A DNA stretch of 64,000 nucleotides from Luteipulveratus mongoliensis (lineage in GTDB: Bacteria; Actinomycetota; Actinomycetes; Actinomycetales; Dermatophilaceae), in contig NZ_CP011112.1 of NCBI RefSeq assembly GCF_001190945.1, forward strand, positions 186,001 through 250,000, written 5' to 3'. The notes below the pieces were generated by a model. The model was not told the DNA's origin. It saw only the letters and a list, made by a program, of their open reading frames with translations, and ran no database searches. Below, in pieces: positions 34,932 to 42,944 of this stretch. The position numbers and the translations under genes are program-made. The stretch's first letter is position 1. Every line of letters starts with the position of its first letter.

Positions 34932-35837
34932 TCAACCAGCGTGACGCCAGTCGTCGAGCGCGACCTTCAGGGCGATGATCTCGTCATCCGTCATGGCGTA
35001 GCCGTGCTCGGGCGCGGGGTACGCCCGTGAGCGCACCTCCTCGGCGTACGCCCGCACGCCGGCATCCATCGCGTCCTGCAGGTCGGCGTAGCGCTTCACG
35101 AACTTCGCGCCCTTGCCCTCACGGATACCCAGCAGGTCGTGGAAGACCAGCACCTGGCCGTCGGTCGCGGGCCCGGCACCGATACCGATCACGACGGAGG
35201 AGTTGATCCGCGGCATCAGCGCCTCGGTGACGGGGCTCGGGATGCACTCGAGCACGATCGAGAAGCAGCCGGCGTCCTGCAGCGCCGCCGCCTGCTCGAC
35301 GATGGTCGCGCCCTCGGCACCTGTGCGGCCCTGCGCTTTGTAACCGCCCAGCGCGGTCGCGGTCTGCGGCGTCAGGCCGACGTGACCCATCACCGGGATC
35401 CCGGCGTCCACGATCGCGCGAGCGCGAGCCACCGACGTACGGCCGCCCCGCTCCAGCTTGACCCCGTGGCAGCCGCCCTCCTTGACGAACCGCATCGAGG
35501 TCTCGATCGCCTGCTCGTCCGACACCTCGTACGACCCGAACGGCAGGTCACCGATGAGGATCGGCGTGCGCAACCCACGGCGTACGGCTCGAGTCAGCAT
35601 GAGCATCTCGTCGAGCGTCGCGGGGACGGTCGAGTCGTAGCCCAGGACGGTCATCGCGCCCGAGTCGCCGACCAGCACGATGTCGGCCTCGGCGTGCTCC
35701 GCCGCGACGGCCGACGGGTAGTCGTATGCCGTCACCATCACGACCGGCTCGCCCGCGGCCTTCATCGCGCGCAGGCCAGGCAACGTGATCGGTGCGCGGT
35801 CGGACTCGGAAGCAGAAGCGTTGGGACGGCTGGACAT
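34932..35837 (-). CDS. panB: 3-methyl-2-oxobutanoate hydroxymethyltransferase
   Basis: 301 residues. Adds a hydroxymethyl group from methylene-THF to ketoisovalerate in pantothenate synthesis. Signature segments: VMVTAYDYPSAVAAEHAEAD (about 33-52), VGDSGAMTVLGYDST, GGCHGVKLERGG (about 120-131), GHVGLTPQTATALGGYKAQG (about 155-174), VIGIGAGPATDGQVLVFHD (about 215-233). Starts directly after the panC stop, giving a panC-panB operon. Confidence 0.96.
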   Translation of the reverse strand: MSSRPNASASESDRAPITLPGLRAMKAAGEPVVMVTAYDYPSAVAAEHAEADIVLVGDSGAMTVLGYDSTVPATLDEMLMLTRAVRRGLRTPILIGDLPFGSYEVSDEQAIETSMRFVKEGGCHGVKLERGGRTSVARARAIVDAGIPVMGHVGLTPQTATALGGYKAQGRTGAEGATIVEQAAALQDAGCFSIVLECIPSPVTEALMPRINSSVVIGIGAGPATDGQVLVFHDLLGIREGKGAKFVKRYADLQDAMDAGVRAYAEEVRSRAYPAPEHGYAMTDDEIIALKVALDDWRHAG

Positions 35838-36710
35838 TCAGGCGCTCCGTGTCAGTTGTGCGGTGTCTTTGATGACGGTGTTGTCGATGAGTCGGACCGG
35901 CCCGACGGGCGCGGCGATGACCACGAGCGCACCCGGCTCCACCGTCTCGACGGGCTGCAGCGTCACCCGGTCGACGATGGCGAGATATTCGGGTACGACC
36001 TCGAACGGCTTCATCGCGGCGACCGCCCGCTCAGTCAGCGCCGCGGCGTCACGCTCGCCCCCGTCGTACGCCGACTGCGCCTCGTCGAGCGCGGCCTTCA
36101 GGCCGAGTGCTCGCTCGCGGTCGCGTCCCTTGACATGGATGTTGCGGCTGGACATGGCCAGGCCGTCGTCCTCGCGGACGGTCTGCACCACGTCGATGCG
36201 GACGGGCATGTCGAGCTCGCGCACCAGGGCTCGGATCACGAGCGCCTGCTGGGCGTCCTTCTGGCCGAAGTAGGCGACCTCGGGCTGCACGATGTTGAAG
36301 AGCTTGGTGACGACGGTCGTGACGCCGTGGAAGTGGTCGGAGCCGCGGTGCGCGCCCTCGAGCGAGTCGACCAGGGGCCCGTCGAGACGGACCTCGATGG
36401 TCGAGCCCGGGCGGTACATCTCCTCGGCCGACGGCATGAACACGAAGTCCACACCGTTCTTCTCGGCGATCGCGACATCGGCCTCCTCGGTGCGCGGATA
36501 GCGCTCGAGATCGGTCGGGTCGTTGAACTGCGTCGGGTTGACGAAGATCGACAGGACCACCACGTCGCACTCGGTCCGAGCGCGCTCCATGAGCGCTTCG
36601 TGGCCGTGATGCAGCGCGCCCATCGTCGGGACGAAGCCGATGGAGGCCTCTTCGCGACGGGCAGGGCGCAGCGCTTCACGCAGGTCAGCGATGGTCCGGA
36701 CGACAAGCAC
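35838..36710 (-). CDS. panC: Pantothenate synthetase
   Basis: 290 residues from GTG 36710; the open frame runs further but overlaps anmK antisense. Condenses pantoate and beta-alanine via pantoyl-AMP. GFVPTMGALHHGHEALM (about 26-42; HxGH class I motif), FVNPTQFNDPTDLERYPR (about 57-74), GVTTVVTKLFNIVQPEVAYF (about 125-144), GQKDAQQ and DGLAMSSRN (about 178-186; KMSKS-equivalent). Only 24 bases separate its start from the divergent anmK. Confidence 0.96.
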   Translation of the reverse strand: MLVVRTIADLREALRPARREEASIGFVPTMGALHHGHEALMERARTECDVVVLSIFVNPTQFNDPTDLERYPRTEEADVAIAEKNGVDFVFMPSAEEMYRPGSTIEVRLDGPLVDSLEGAHRGSDHFHGVTTVVTKLFNIVQPEVAYFGQKDAQQALVIRALVRELDMPVRIDVVQTVREDDGLAMSSRNIHVKGRDRERALGLKAALDEAQSAYDGGERDAAALTERAVAAMKPFEVVPEYLAIVDRVTLQPVETVEPGALVVIAAPVGPVRLIDNTVIKDTAQLTRSA

Positions 36711-36734
36711 GAGGGAACGGTACCGTCCCACCTC

Positions 36735-37898
36735 ATGATCGTCGTCGGCATGATCTCGGGCACCTCCATGGACGGGCTCGACGTCGGCGTCGCCGAGCTC
36801 GACGGCGCGTCGACCGGAGCGCTCACGCTGCGGCCGCTGGGCGCGCGCACCTGGCCCTGGCCCGAGGTGCTGCGCGAGCGGCTCCTCGCCCTGCTCCCGC
36901 CGGCCCCGACCACGATCGAGGAGGTCGCCCAGCTCGACGAGCTGGTCGGGCGGGAGTGCGCGCGCGCCGCCGCTGCCGTCATCGAGCAGTACGACGGTGC
37001 CGACCTCGTCGTCAGCCACGGCCAGACCGTCTTCCACTGGGTCACGGACGGACGCGCGCAGGGCACGCTCCAGCTCGGTCAGCCGGCGCCGATCGTCGAG
37101 GCCACCGGTCTGCCCGTGGTCTCCGACATCCGAGCGCGTGACATCGCGGCGGGCGGTCAAGGCGCACCTCTCGCGGGGACGCTCGACACCCTCTGGCTGC
37201 GGGGGTTGCCGGGCGACGGCCCGCGGGCGGCGCTCAACCTCGGCGGGATCGCCAACGTCACGGTCCTCGACGGTGACCGGTCCGTGGCGTTCGACACCGG
37301 ACCGGCCAACTGCCTCATCGACGCAGCCGTCGCGCGCATCACGGATGGCCGGGAGTCGCGCGACACCGACGGGCGGCTGGCTCGCTCGGGGACCGTGCGG
37401 ACCGACCTGCTCGAGGCCCTCCTCGACGAGCCGTACTACGCCCTCCCCGCACCCAAGTCCACGGGACGGGAGCTCTTCACGACGTCGTACGCCGATCGCT
37501 TCCTCGCGCAGCTCCCTCTCGTCAGCGACGCAGACCTCGTCGCGACCCTGACCGAGCTCACAGCGACGACGGTCGCGAACTCCCTTGCGGCGTACGGCAT
37601 CTCGGACCTGGTGACCTCCGGAGGCGGGGTACACAATCCGGCGCTGATGGACGCGCTGAGGCGACATCTGCCGGGAGTCGACGTGCGGCGTACGGATGAC
37701 CTCGGGCTGCCAGCCGACGACAAGGAGGCGTATCTCATGGCGCTCGTCGGCTACCTGACGTGGCATCAGGTGCCCGGTGTACTCCCGGGGATGACCGGGT
37801 CACACGAGCCGCGAGTCCTGGGCCGGATCAACCTCGGCGATCGGCCCGTTCGTCTCCCCGATCCCGGACCAGTGCCCACCCGGCTGACGATCGTCTGA
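36735..37898 (+). CDS. anmK: Anhydro-N-acetylmuramic acid kinase
   Basis: 387 residues from ATG 36735. Converts 1,6-anhydroMurNAc plus ATP to MurNAc-6-P in muropeptide recycling. VGMISGTSMDGLDVGVAEL (about 4-22), VSHGQTVFHW (about 94-103), LNLGGIANVTVL (about 170-181), FDTGPANCLIDAA (about 188-200) and SGGGVHNPALM (about 296-306). Its product is the MurQ substrate, so it fits the murQ/kinase set 3 kb upstream. The 3' end overlaps the convergent gene by 99 bases. Confidence 0.95.
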   Translation: MIVVGMISGTSMDGLDVGVAELDGASTGALTLRPLGARTWPWPEVLRERLLALLPPAPTTIEEVAQLDELVGRECARAAAAVIEQYDGADLVVSHGQTVFHWVTDGRAQGTLQLGQPAPIVEATGLPVVSDIRARDIAAGGQGAPLAGTLDTLWLRGLPGDGPRAALNLGGIANVTVLDGDRSVAFDTGPANCLIDAAVARITDGRESRDTDGRLARSGTVRTDLLEALLDEPYYALPAPKSTGRELFTTSYADRFLAQLPLVSDADLVATLTELTATTVANSLAAYGISDLVTSGGGVHNPALMDALRRHLPGVDVRRTDDLGLPADDKEAYLMALVGYLTWHQVPGVLPGMTGSHEPRVLGRINLGDRPVRLPDPGPVPTRLTIV

Positions 37899-38483
37899 CT
37901 CGCGTGGCGGAGCAGAGAAGACCGGGACCTCGCCCCAGCTGGTGAACCACGTGACCTGGTCCTCGCCATATCGAATCTGCACAGGAAGGTGCTCAGCGTC
38001 CGCGGTGAACGCGACGGAGATGGCCGGGGGATCGGACTTGGTGATCACGACGACCTCGCGGTCGCCCTGGGTGGCCCACGCAGCCGTGGAGTTCTGGGAC
38101 GTCAGAGCCAGTCCCGACATCATCGACTCGAAGAGCTCACCCATCGTGCCCGGGGCTTGCCGGACGTAGCTCTTGTAGGTCACCTGCTGCGGACCTCCCG
38201 GAGCGGACGACGCGAGATGCGTCGGAAGGCGGGTCTCGTACGACATGCCTTCGATGTCGTAGCGGTCCACGGCCATCGATGAAGTGAGCATGATGGACCG
38301 CAGGTTGCGCGTCAGAGCCTGACCCGCCATGTCGACCGACTGGCCGCTGCCGTGACTGACCATGCGGAAGCTAGTCGCGCAGTAGACGCTCGCGCACGCA
38401 ACCTCGATCACCGACTCGACCGACGGCAGTGGATCTGGCGTGGTGGCCTCGACCGCATCCTTCTGCTTCAGATCCGCTTGCAT
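37800..38483 (-). CDS. LppX/LolA-like protein without a signal peptide
   Basis: 227 residues from ATG 38483. Pattern of the LppX/LolA-like lipoprotein fold: CATSFRMVSHGSGQSVDMAG, then MAVDRYDIEGMSYETRLPTH, and near the end QVTWFTSWGEVPVFSAPP, close to the usual sdwGxPvxvxaP box. However, no hydrophobic signal or lipobox is seen at the N-terminus (MQADLKQKDAVEAT), so either the protein is cytosolic or the start is wrong. The last 33 codons are antisense to anmK. Assignment is from pattern only. Confidence 0.5.
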   Translation of the reverse strand: MQADLKQKDAVEATTPDPLPSVESVIEVACASVYCATSFRMVSHGSGQSVDMAGQALTRNLRSIMLTSSMAVDRYDIEGMSYETRLPTHLASSAPGGPQQVTYKSYVRQAPGTMGELFESMMSGLALTSQNSTAAWATQGDREVVVITKSDPPAISVAFTADAEHLPVQIRYGEDQVTWFTSWGEVPVFSAPPRESDDRQPGGHWSGIGETNGPIAEVDPAQDSRLV

Positions 38484-38632
38484 GACGCTCCCCGATGAAC
38501 ATGTACGCGCACCCCCGTGCACGTCCCGGAGCAGACCCTAGAACGAGAGGGCTGTCAGAACACTGTCATCCGGGATAGGCGGCACAGCCGGAAACAAAGG
38601 AACCAGAGCTGAGGCGAGGTGGTCCCAGAAGC

Positions 38633-39103
38633 ATGACCATGCTCGCGCACCTCACAAAGCGCCACCGCCGGCCCCTCGCCGCCGCGCTGGCGCTCGTCGG
38701 CGCGCTCAGTCTCGCGGCCTGCCAGGAGGACGAGCCCTCCGTGAACCCCACCCCCGAGGCGTCCCGCAGCATCCCGCTCAGCTCCGGCGAGCCGATCGCC
38801 CTCAAGCCAGGCGAGACGGTGGCGGTGAACGTGGGACGGCAGAACTCCAGCATCGGCGACAACTGGAACGACTCGATCACGCCGGCGGGAGTCGCGACCG
38901 TGAAGGGCCATGTCGACTCCGACTGCGACGAACCAGCGCCTGGATGCGGCGGCCGGCTCACCTACTTCGTCACCGGTGTGAAGCCGGGCAAGGCCGTACT
39001 CACCGTCCAGTACTGCTTCCGCTCCAGCGGCCCCACGTGCGCCGGCGGCCCGGACAACGCACCCCACAAGCCGCCCACCACGATCGCCATCACCGTCACG
39101 TAA
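38633..39103 (+). CDS. Small secreted lipoprotein
   Basis: 156 residues. Signal with basic KRHRR then LAAALALVGALSL and lipobox LAAC, so Cys about 30 would be lipidated. The mature part is a beta-sandwich-like domain: GETVAVNVG, SITPAGVATVKGH, LTYFVTGVKPGKAVLTVQY, TTIAITVT, with Cys pairs. This resembles chagasin-like (I42) inhibitors or Ig-like domains, but the match is loose. Upstream 38484-38632 holds nothing recognised except the start region. Confidence 0.7.
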   Translation: MTMLAHLTKRHRRPLAAALALVGALSLAACQEDEPSVNPTPEASRSIPLSSGEPIALKPGETVAVNVGRQNSSIGDNWNDSITPAGVATVKGHVDSDCDEPAPGCGGRLTYFVTGVKPGKAVLTVQYCFRSSGPTCAGGPDNAPHKPPTTIAITVT

Positions 39104-39104
39104 C

Positions 39105-39269
39105 TGCCGGTCGAGTAGGCGAGGCGCTCGACCAGCGGTCCGCTGGTCGAGTAGGCGAGCGCCCTGGCGCGAGCCGTATCGAGACCTGTTGAGCGCGAGG
39201 GAGACTCATCCAACGCAGTCACCCGGTCTCGATACGCCTCCGCTAGCGCTCCGGCTACTCGACCAGCGG
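39105..39269. repeat. Dispersed repeat, compound copy
   Basis: Heads at 39105-39127 and 39139-39186, centre of about 40 bases, tail GGTCTCGATACGCCTCCGC to CCAGCGG at 39269. Lies between the convergent lipoprotein and GHL10 genes. Confidence 0.85.
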
Positions 39270-39275
39270 TTTGGG

Positions 39276-40859
39276 CTAGCGGGCGACGGTGCCGGCGGAC
39301 TCGTTGCTGACTCGGTCGATCGCGGTGACCACGTAGGTGCCGGCGCCGGACGCCGGATCCGTCCACTGCTGCACGGCGCCTCGCTCGTCACGCACGGTCG
39401 CCACCAGGTTGCGAGCGTCGGCCAGGTCGCATGGCCTGGGCTTCGCCGTCGGCACCCGATAGATCGCGTACGACGTCGCGCCCGGCGTCGCGACCCACGT
39501 CACCTTCGCGCCACTCGCCTTCACGACCACCGGAGGTCGCGGCGCGCCTCGGCGGTCATCGAGCCAGGGGGAAGCGGGTGTGAGGGCGGGACGGGAGTAC
39601 CACTTCTCGTTGAGCAGGCTGGTTGCGCCGAGCCGGTCCGCCTTCACCTGAACGGCGGAGAAGTAGATGTTGCCCTGCACCTGCGGGTACTTCGTGTTGA
39701 AGTCCAGATGCGACGAAAGCTCTTGCGGCTCAGACCATTTCGGGTCTGCGTTCTGAGCAACCTTGTAAGTCGCCTGGCCGATGTAGAGGTGCACGTGCGT
39801 GCCCGTGACCTGCGTGGCCCACCAGTCAGTGACCTTCTCGTAGTCGGCCGCCGCGAAGCCGCGCGACCAGTAGACCTGCGGCGTGATGTAGTCCAGCAGC
39901 TCGTCCTTCACCCACTTGCGAGTGTCGGCATAGAGGTCGTCGTACGTCTGCGCGCCGGCCGTCGTGTCCGAGCCCTCGGGGTCGGTCGCCTTGTTACGCC
40001 AGATCGCGAACGGCGAGACGCCGAACTGCGCCTGCGGCCGGTACTTCTGGATGCCGGCCCGCACCTCGCGGATGAAGGTCGTCACGTTGTTGCGCCGCCA
40101 GTCGGCCAGCGACATGCCGTTGCCGTACTTCGCGTACTCCGCGGAGTCGTCAAACGTCTGTCCTGCAACGGGATACGGGTAGAAGTAGTCGTCGAAGTGC
40201 ACGCCGTCGATGTCGTACTTCTTGACCGCGTCGAGGATCGCGTTGACCGACTGCCGCCGCGCGTCCGGGTTGCCCGGGTTGTAGTAGAGCTTGCCGCCGT
40301 ACGCCTTCACCCAGTCCGGGTGCAGCCGGGCCGGGTGGGTCGGCACCAGCGCATTCACGTTGGTATCCATGGAGATTCGGTAGGGGTTGAACCACGCGTG
40401 CAGCTCGAGGTTGCGCGCGTGCGACTGCTCGACCGCGAACTTCAGCGGGTCCCAGCCGGGGTTTTGACCCTGCGTGCCGGTGAGGTACTTCGACCACGGC
40501 TCGTACGCCGACGGCCAGAACGCGTCCGCCGTCGGCCGGACCTGGAGGATCACGGCGTTGTGCCGCTGCTTGACCGCCAGGTCGAGCCAGCCGATCAGCT
40601 CGTCCTTCTGCTGCTGCGGTGTCAGGCCGGTCTTCGACGGCCAGTCGATGTTGACCACCGACGACACCCACATCGCGCGGAGGTCCCGCTTCGGCGTGGT
40701 CGCCTGTGTGGGACACGACCCAGGCTCAGGCTGGGGTACGACGGCTGCCGCACTCTTCGGCGTACTCGCCTCCGTGGTGCTCGCGTGAGCAGTGCTCACC
40801 CCGGTCGCGAAGAGCACGGCGACCAGAAGGGCCAGGACGGAACGCAGCGACTTCGGCAT
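39276..40859 (-). CDS. GHL10-family glycoside hydrolase (DigH-like), secreted
   Basis: 527 residues with signal peptide (about 1-27, LRSVLALLVAVLFATGVSTA). Glycosyl-hydrolase-like 10 domain (PF02638 type, about 57-400): RAMWVSSVVNIDWPSK, NAVILQVRPTADAFWPS, ELHAWFNPYRIS, IDGVHFDDYFYPYP (acidic pair), GVSPFAIWRN and YITPQVYWSRG. A C-terminal FN3-like domain (about 440-527). E. coli DigH of this family cleaves denuded peptidoglycan glycan strands. With murQ and anmK nearby, a wall-turnover role is plausible. Confidence 0.85.
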   Translation of the reverse strand: MPKSLRSVLALLVAVLFATGVSTAHASTTEASTPKSAAAVVPQPEPGSCPTQATTPKRDLRAMWVSSVVNIDWPSKTGLTPQQQKDELIGWLDLAVKQRHNAVILQVRPTADAFWPSAYEPWSKYLTGTQGQNPGWDPLKFAVEQSHARNLELHAWFNPYRISMDTNVNALVPTHPARLHPDWVKAYGGKLYYNPGNPDARRQSVNAILDAVKKYDIDGVHFDDYFYPYPVAGQTFDDSAEYAKYGNGMSLADWRRNNVTTFIREVRAGIQKYRPQAQFGVSPFAIWRNKATDPEGSDTTAGAQTYDDLYADTRKWVKDELLDYITPQVYWSRGFAAADYEKVTDWWATQVTGTHVHLYIGQATYKVAQNADPKWSEPQELSSHLDFNTKYPQVQGNIYFSAVQVKADRLGATSLLNEKWYSRPALTPASPWLDDRRGAPRPPVVVKASGAKVTWVATPGATSYAIYRVPTAKPRPCDLADARNLVATVRDERGAVQQWTDPASGAGTYVVTAIDRVSNESAGTVAR

Positions 40860-40878
40860 GAGATGCCCTCCACGGTGA

Positions 40879-40893
40879 TGGCAATCGTTACCA
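40879..40893. promoter_or_regulatory. Palindrome upstream of GHL10 gene
   Basis: TGGCAATCGTTACCA, TGGnAAnnnTTnCCA dyad, 20 bases before the GHL10 start. Shares GG(C/A)AATCGTT with a site at 33834-33846 near the RpiR-type regulator. Confidence 0.4.
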
Positions 40894-40939
40894 CGTGACG
40901 GGCAGATCCTGGCACAACTTCTCAGCGCGTGCCCGTGGA

Positions 40940-41872
40940 TCAGCGCTTCATGCGCTCGGCGAGCATCGCCTTCTTGTCCTCGAACCGCGCGGCCTGCGTG
41001 TCGATGCCGCCCATCGTGGCGACGAGCTCCTCCTGCGCCTTCTGACCCTCCGGGCCGAGGCCGGTCATCTCGAACACCTTCCAGAACCGCAGCACCGGCA
41101 TCACGACGTCGTCATGGTGCTGACGCAGGTCATAGACGCCGGCGATCGCCATCTCGATCGACTTGCGCTGGAAACCGGGCAGATCGGCACCGGGCATCGC
41201 AAACGCCTGCACCACGTCGACGATGGCTCGCAGCGTCTGGTCGGGCGCGATCTCGAGCGCCGACTTGATCAAGTTGCGGTAGAAGACCATGTGCAGGTTC
41301 TCGTCGTTCGCGATCTTGGCCATCAGCTGGTCGCAGATCGGCTCACCCGTGATCCGTCCGGTGTTGCGGTGGGACACCCGCGTCGCCAGCTCCTGGAACG
41401 TCACGTAGGCGAGGTTGTGCAGCACCTCATCCGGATGGCTGCTCGCATACCCGTTGCCCATGTGGGTCATTCGCGCGCGCTCGAGCTCCTCTGGATCGAC
41501 GGCACGCGTGGTGAGCAGGTAGTCACGGATCGCCATCGCATGGCGGCCCTCTTCGGCCGTCCAGCGGTGGACCCACGTCCCCCACGAGCCGTCGCGGCTG
41601 AACAGCGAGGCGATCTCGTGGTGGTAGGACGGCAGGTTGTCCTCGGTGAGGAGGTTGACGATGAGCGCCGTCTTGGCGACGTCGGACACCTGGGAGTCGC
41701 CGGGCGACCACTGCTTGCCACCGAGCCGCTCGAAGTTGGTGCCGTCGGCCCACGGGACGAACTCGTGCGGCATCCACTCCTTCGCCACGGAGAGGTGCCG
41801 ATCGAGGTTCTGCGCCACGACCGGTTCGAGCTCGGTGAGGAGTGCTGCGTTGGTCCAGGTCGAGGTCGCCAT
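40940..41872 (-). CDS. Acyl-ACP desaturase
   Basis: 310 residues, plant-type soluble di-iron desaturase (PF03405). Iron ligands: NLLTEDNLPSYH (about 72-83), TAEEGRHAMAI (about 104-114; ExxH), TFQELATRVSH (about 157), and ANDENLHMVF (about 190; ExxH). Inserts a cis double bond into acyl-ACP using ferredoxin and O2. Mycobacterial DesA1/2 are relatives. No partner redox gene is adjacent. Confidence 0.9.
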   Translation of the reverse strand: MATSTWTNAALLTELEPVVAQNLDRHLSVAKEWMPHEFVPWADGTNFERLGGKQWSPGDSQVSDVAKTALIVNLLTEDNLPSYHHEIASLFSRDGSWGTWVHRWTAEEGRHAMAIRDYLLTTRAVDPEELERARMTHMGNGYASSHPDEVLHNLAYVTFQELATRVSHRNTGRITGEPICDQLMAKIANDENLHMVFYRNLIKSALEIAPDQTLRAIVDVVQAFAMPGADLPGFQRKSIEMAIAGVYDLRQHHDDVVMPVLRFWKVFEMTGLGPEGQKAQEELVATMGGIDTQAARFEDKKAMLAERMKR

Positions 41873-41899
41873 GATTCGACCGTAAGCGCTACTCGCGAG

Positions 41900-42733
41900 T
41901 TAGAGCCAGGAGACGTGATTGTGCAGGAGGGCGTAACCGACAAAGGCGACGGTGTCGAGGAGTGCGTGGGTGATCACCAGGGGGAGGACGCGGCGCGTAC
42001 GCGCATAGACCAGCCCGAGCAGCAGCCCCATCGCGATGTTGCCGACGAAGCCGCCGAACCCTTGGTAGAGGTGATAGCTGCCCCGGATGAGCGCGGACAC
42101 GATCAGGATCTGCGGCAGCCGCCAGCCCGCCTGGGTCCACCGGGTGAAGAGGTAGCCGATCATGATGACTTCCTCGAGCACGGCGTTCTGCACGGCTGAC
42201 AGCACGAGGATCGGCAGACTCCACCAGTGGTCGCCGAGATCGGACGCGACCACCTGGGTGTTGAGGCCGGCGGCGCGAGCCACGAGATAGAGCCCCAGAC
42301 CCGGGATGCCGACCAGCGCCGCGAGCCCCGCCCCGAGGGCGATGTCCGGCTTCAAGCGTGACCGGTCGAGGCCGAGATAGCTTGCGGGAGAAGGCATCTC
42401 GCGCCGCAGCAAGTGAAACACCAGCAGCACCGGCACGAGTGCGAGCGCAATGTCGGCGAGCTGATAGAGCAGGTCGAGCCACGCCTGCGCCGCCTGGCTG
42501 ACGTTCAGCTGCGAAGCCTGCTGGTTGAGGGGCCGGTTGTCGGCCAGTCGCCGCATGATCGACAGCACGGCGTAGATCGCGGAGGCGCCGAGGCTGACGC
42601 CGAGCACCAGCCAGGTCTCGCGCTGCAGCGTGCGCCGGTCGAGCGGCGTACGAGGCACGTCGAGCGGTCCCCGCCAGGTCGCGGACAGCTGCGCGCGCGA
42701 GAGCCGAGGAACCGATGCCATGCCCCCATTCAA
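41900..42733 (-). CDS. CPBP-family intramembrane metalloprotease
   Basis: 277 residues, about eight helices. CPBP/Abi motifs: VLEEVIMIGYLFTRW (about 188-202; EExxxxG), SALIRGSYHLYQGF (about 213-226; conserved H) and LVITHALLDTVAF (about 252-264; HxxxD). Relatives process prenylated or bacteriocin-type peptides; the target is unknown here. Twenty-seven bases before the desaturase gene start on the same strand. Confidence 0.88.
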   Translation of the reverse strand: MNGGMASVPRLSRAQLSATWRGPLDVPRTPLDRRTLQRETWLVLGVSLGASAIYAVLSIMRRLADNRPLNQQASQLNVSQAAQAWLDLLYQLADIALALVPVLLVFHLLRREMPSPASYLGLDRSRLKPDIALGAGLAALVGIPGLGLYLVARAAGLNTQVVASDLGDHWWSLPILVLSAVQNAVLEEVIMIGYLFTRWTQAGWRLPQILIVSALIRGSYHLYQGFGGFVGNIAMGLLLGLVYARTRRVLPLVITHALLDTVAFVGYALLHNHVSWL

Positions 42734-42742
42734 CCCGCCCCA

Positions 42743-42871
42743 CCGCTGGTTGAGCCGGCGAGCCCCTGGGCGAGCCGAGTCGAAACCACGGTGAGTCGCG
42801 GGGAGGCTTGACCTCCGCGGTCACCCGGTCTCGATACGCCTCCGCTGGCGCTCCGGCTACTCGACCAGCGG
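42743..42871. repeat. Dispersed repeat, hybrid copy
   Basis: The head is the variant CTGGTTGAGCCGGCGAG..CGAGTCGAAACC, while the tail is the standard GGTCTCGATACGCCTCCGC..TACTCGACCAGCGG. Head and tail of different subtypes suggest recombination between repeat copies. Confidence 0.8.
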
Positions 42872-42889
42872 ATTGGCGGGGGCGTACGA

Positions 42890-42928
42890 CAGCGGGGCCG
42901 GTGACCACGAAGGTCACCGGCCCCGCTG
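42890..42928. terminator. Terminator of the arf operon
   Basis: CAGCGGGGCCGGTGACC / ACGAA / GGTCACCGGCCCCGCTG, 17-bp perfect stem, 17 bases after the arfC-like stop on the minus strand. Confidence 0.85.
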
Positions 42929-42944
42929 CGCGTTCAGCGCACGA

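Noticed and set aside
34833-35030. Small rightward frame over the tandem palindromes
   Set aside because: Poor ribosome-binding context, overlap with the panB 3' end, and residues simply mirror the palindromes.
35139-37898. Single 919-codon rightward open frame
   Set aside because: Only the last 387 codons are a gene (anmK). The first 532 are antisense to panB and panC, which have clear family motifs.
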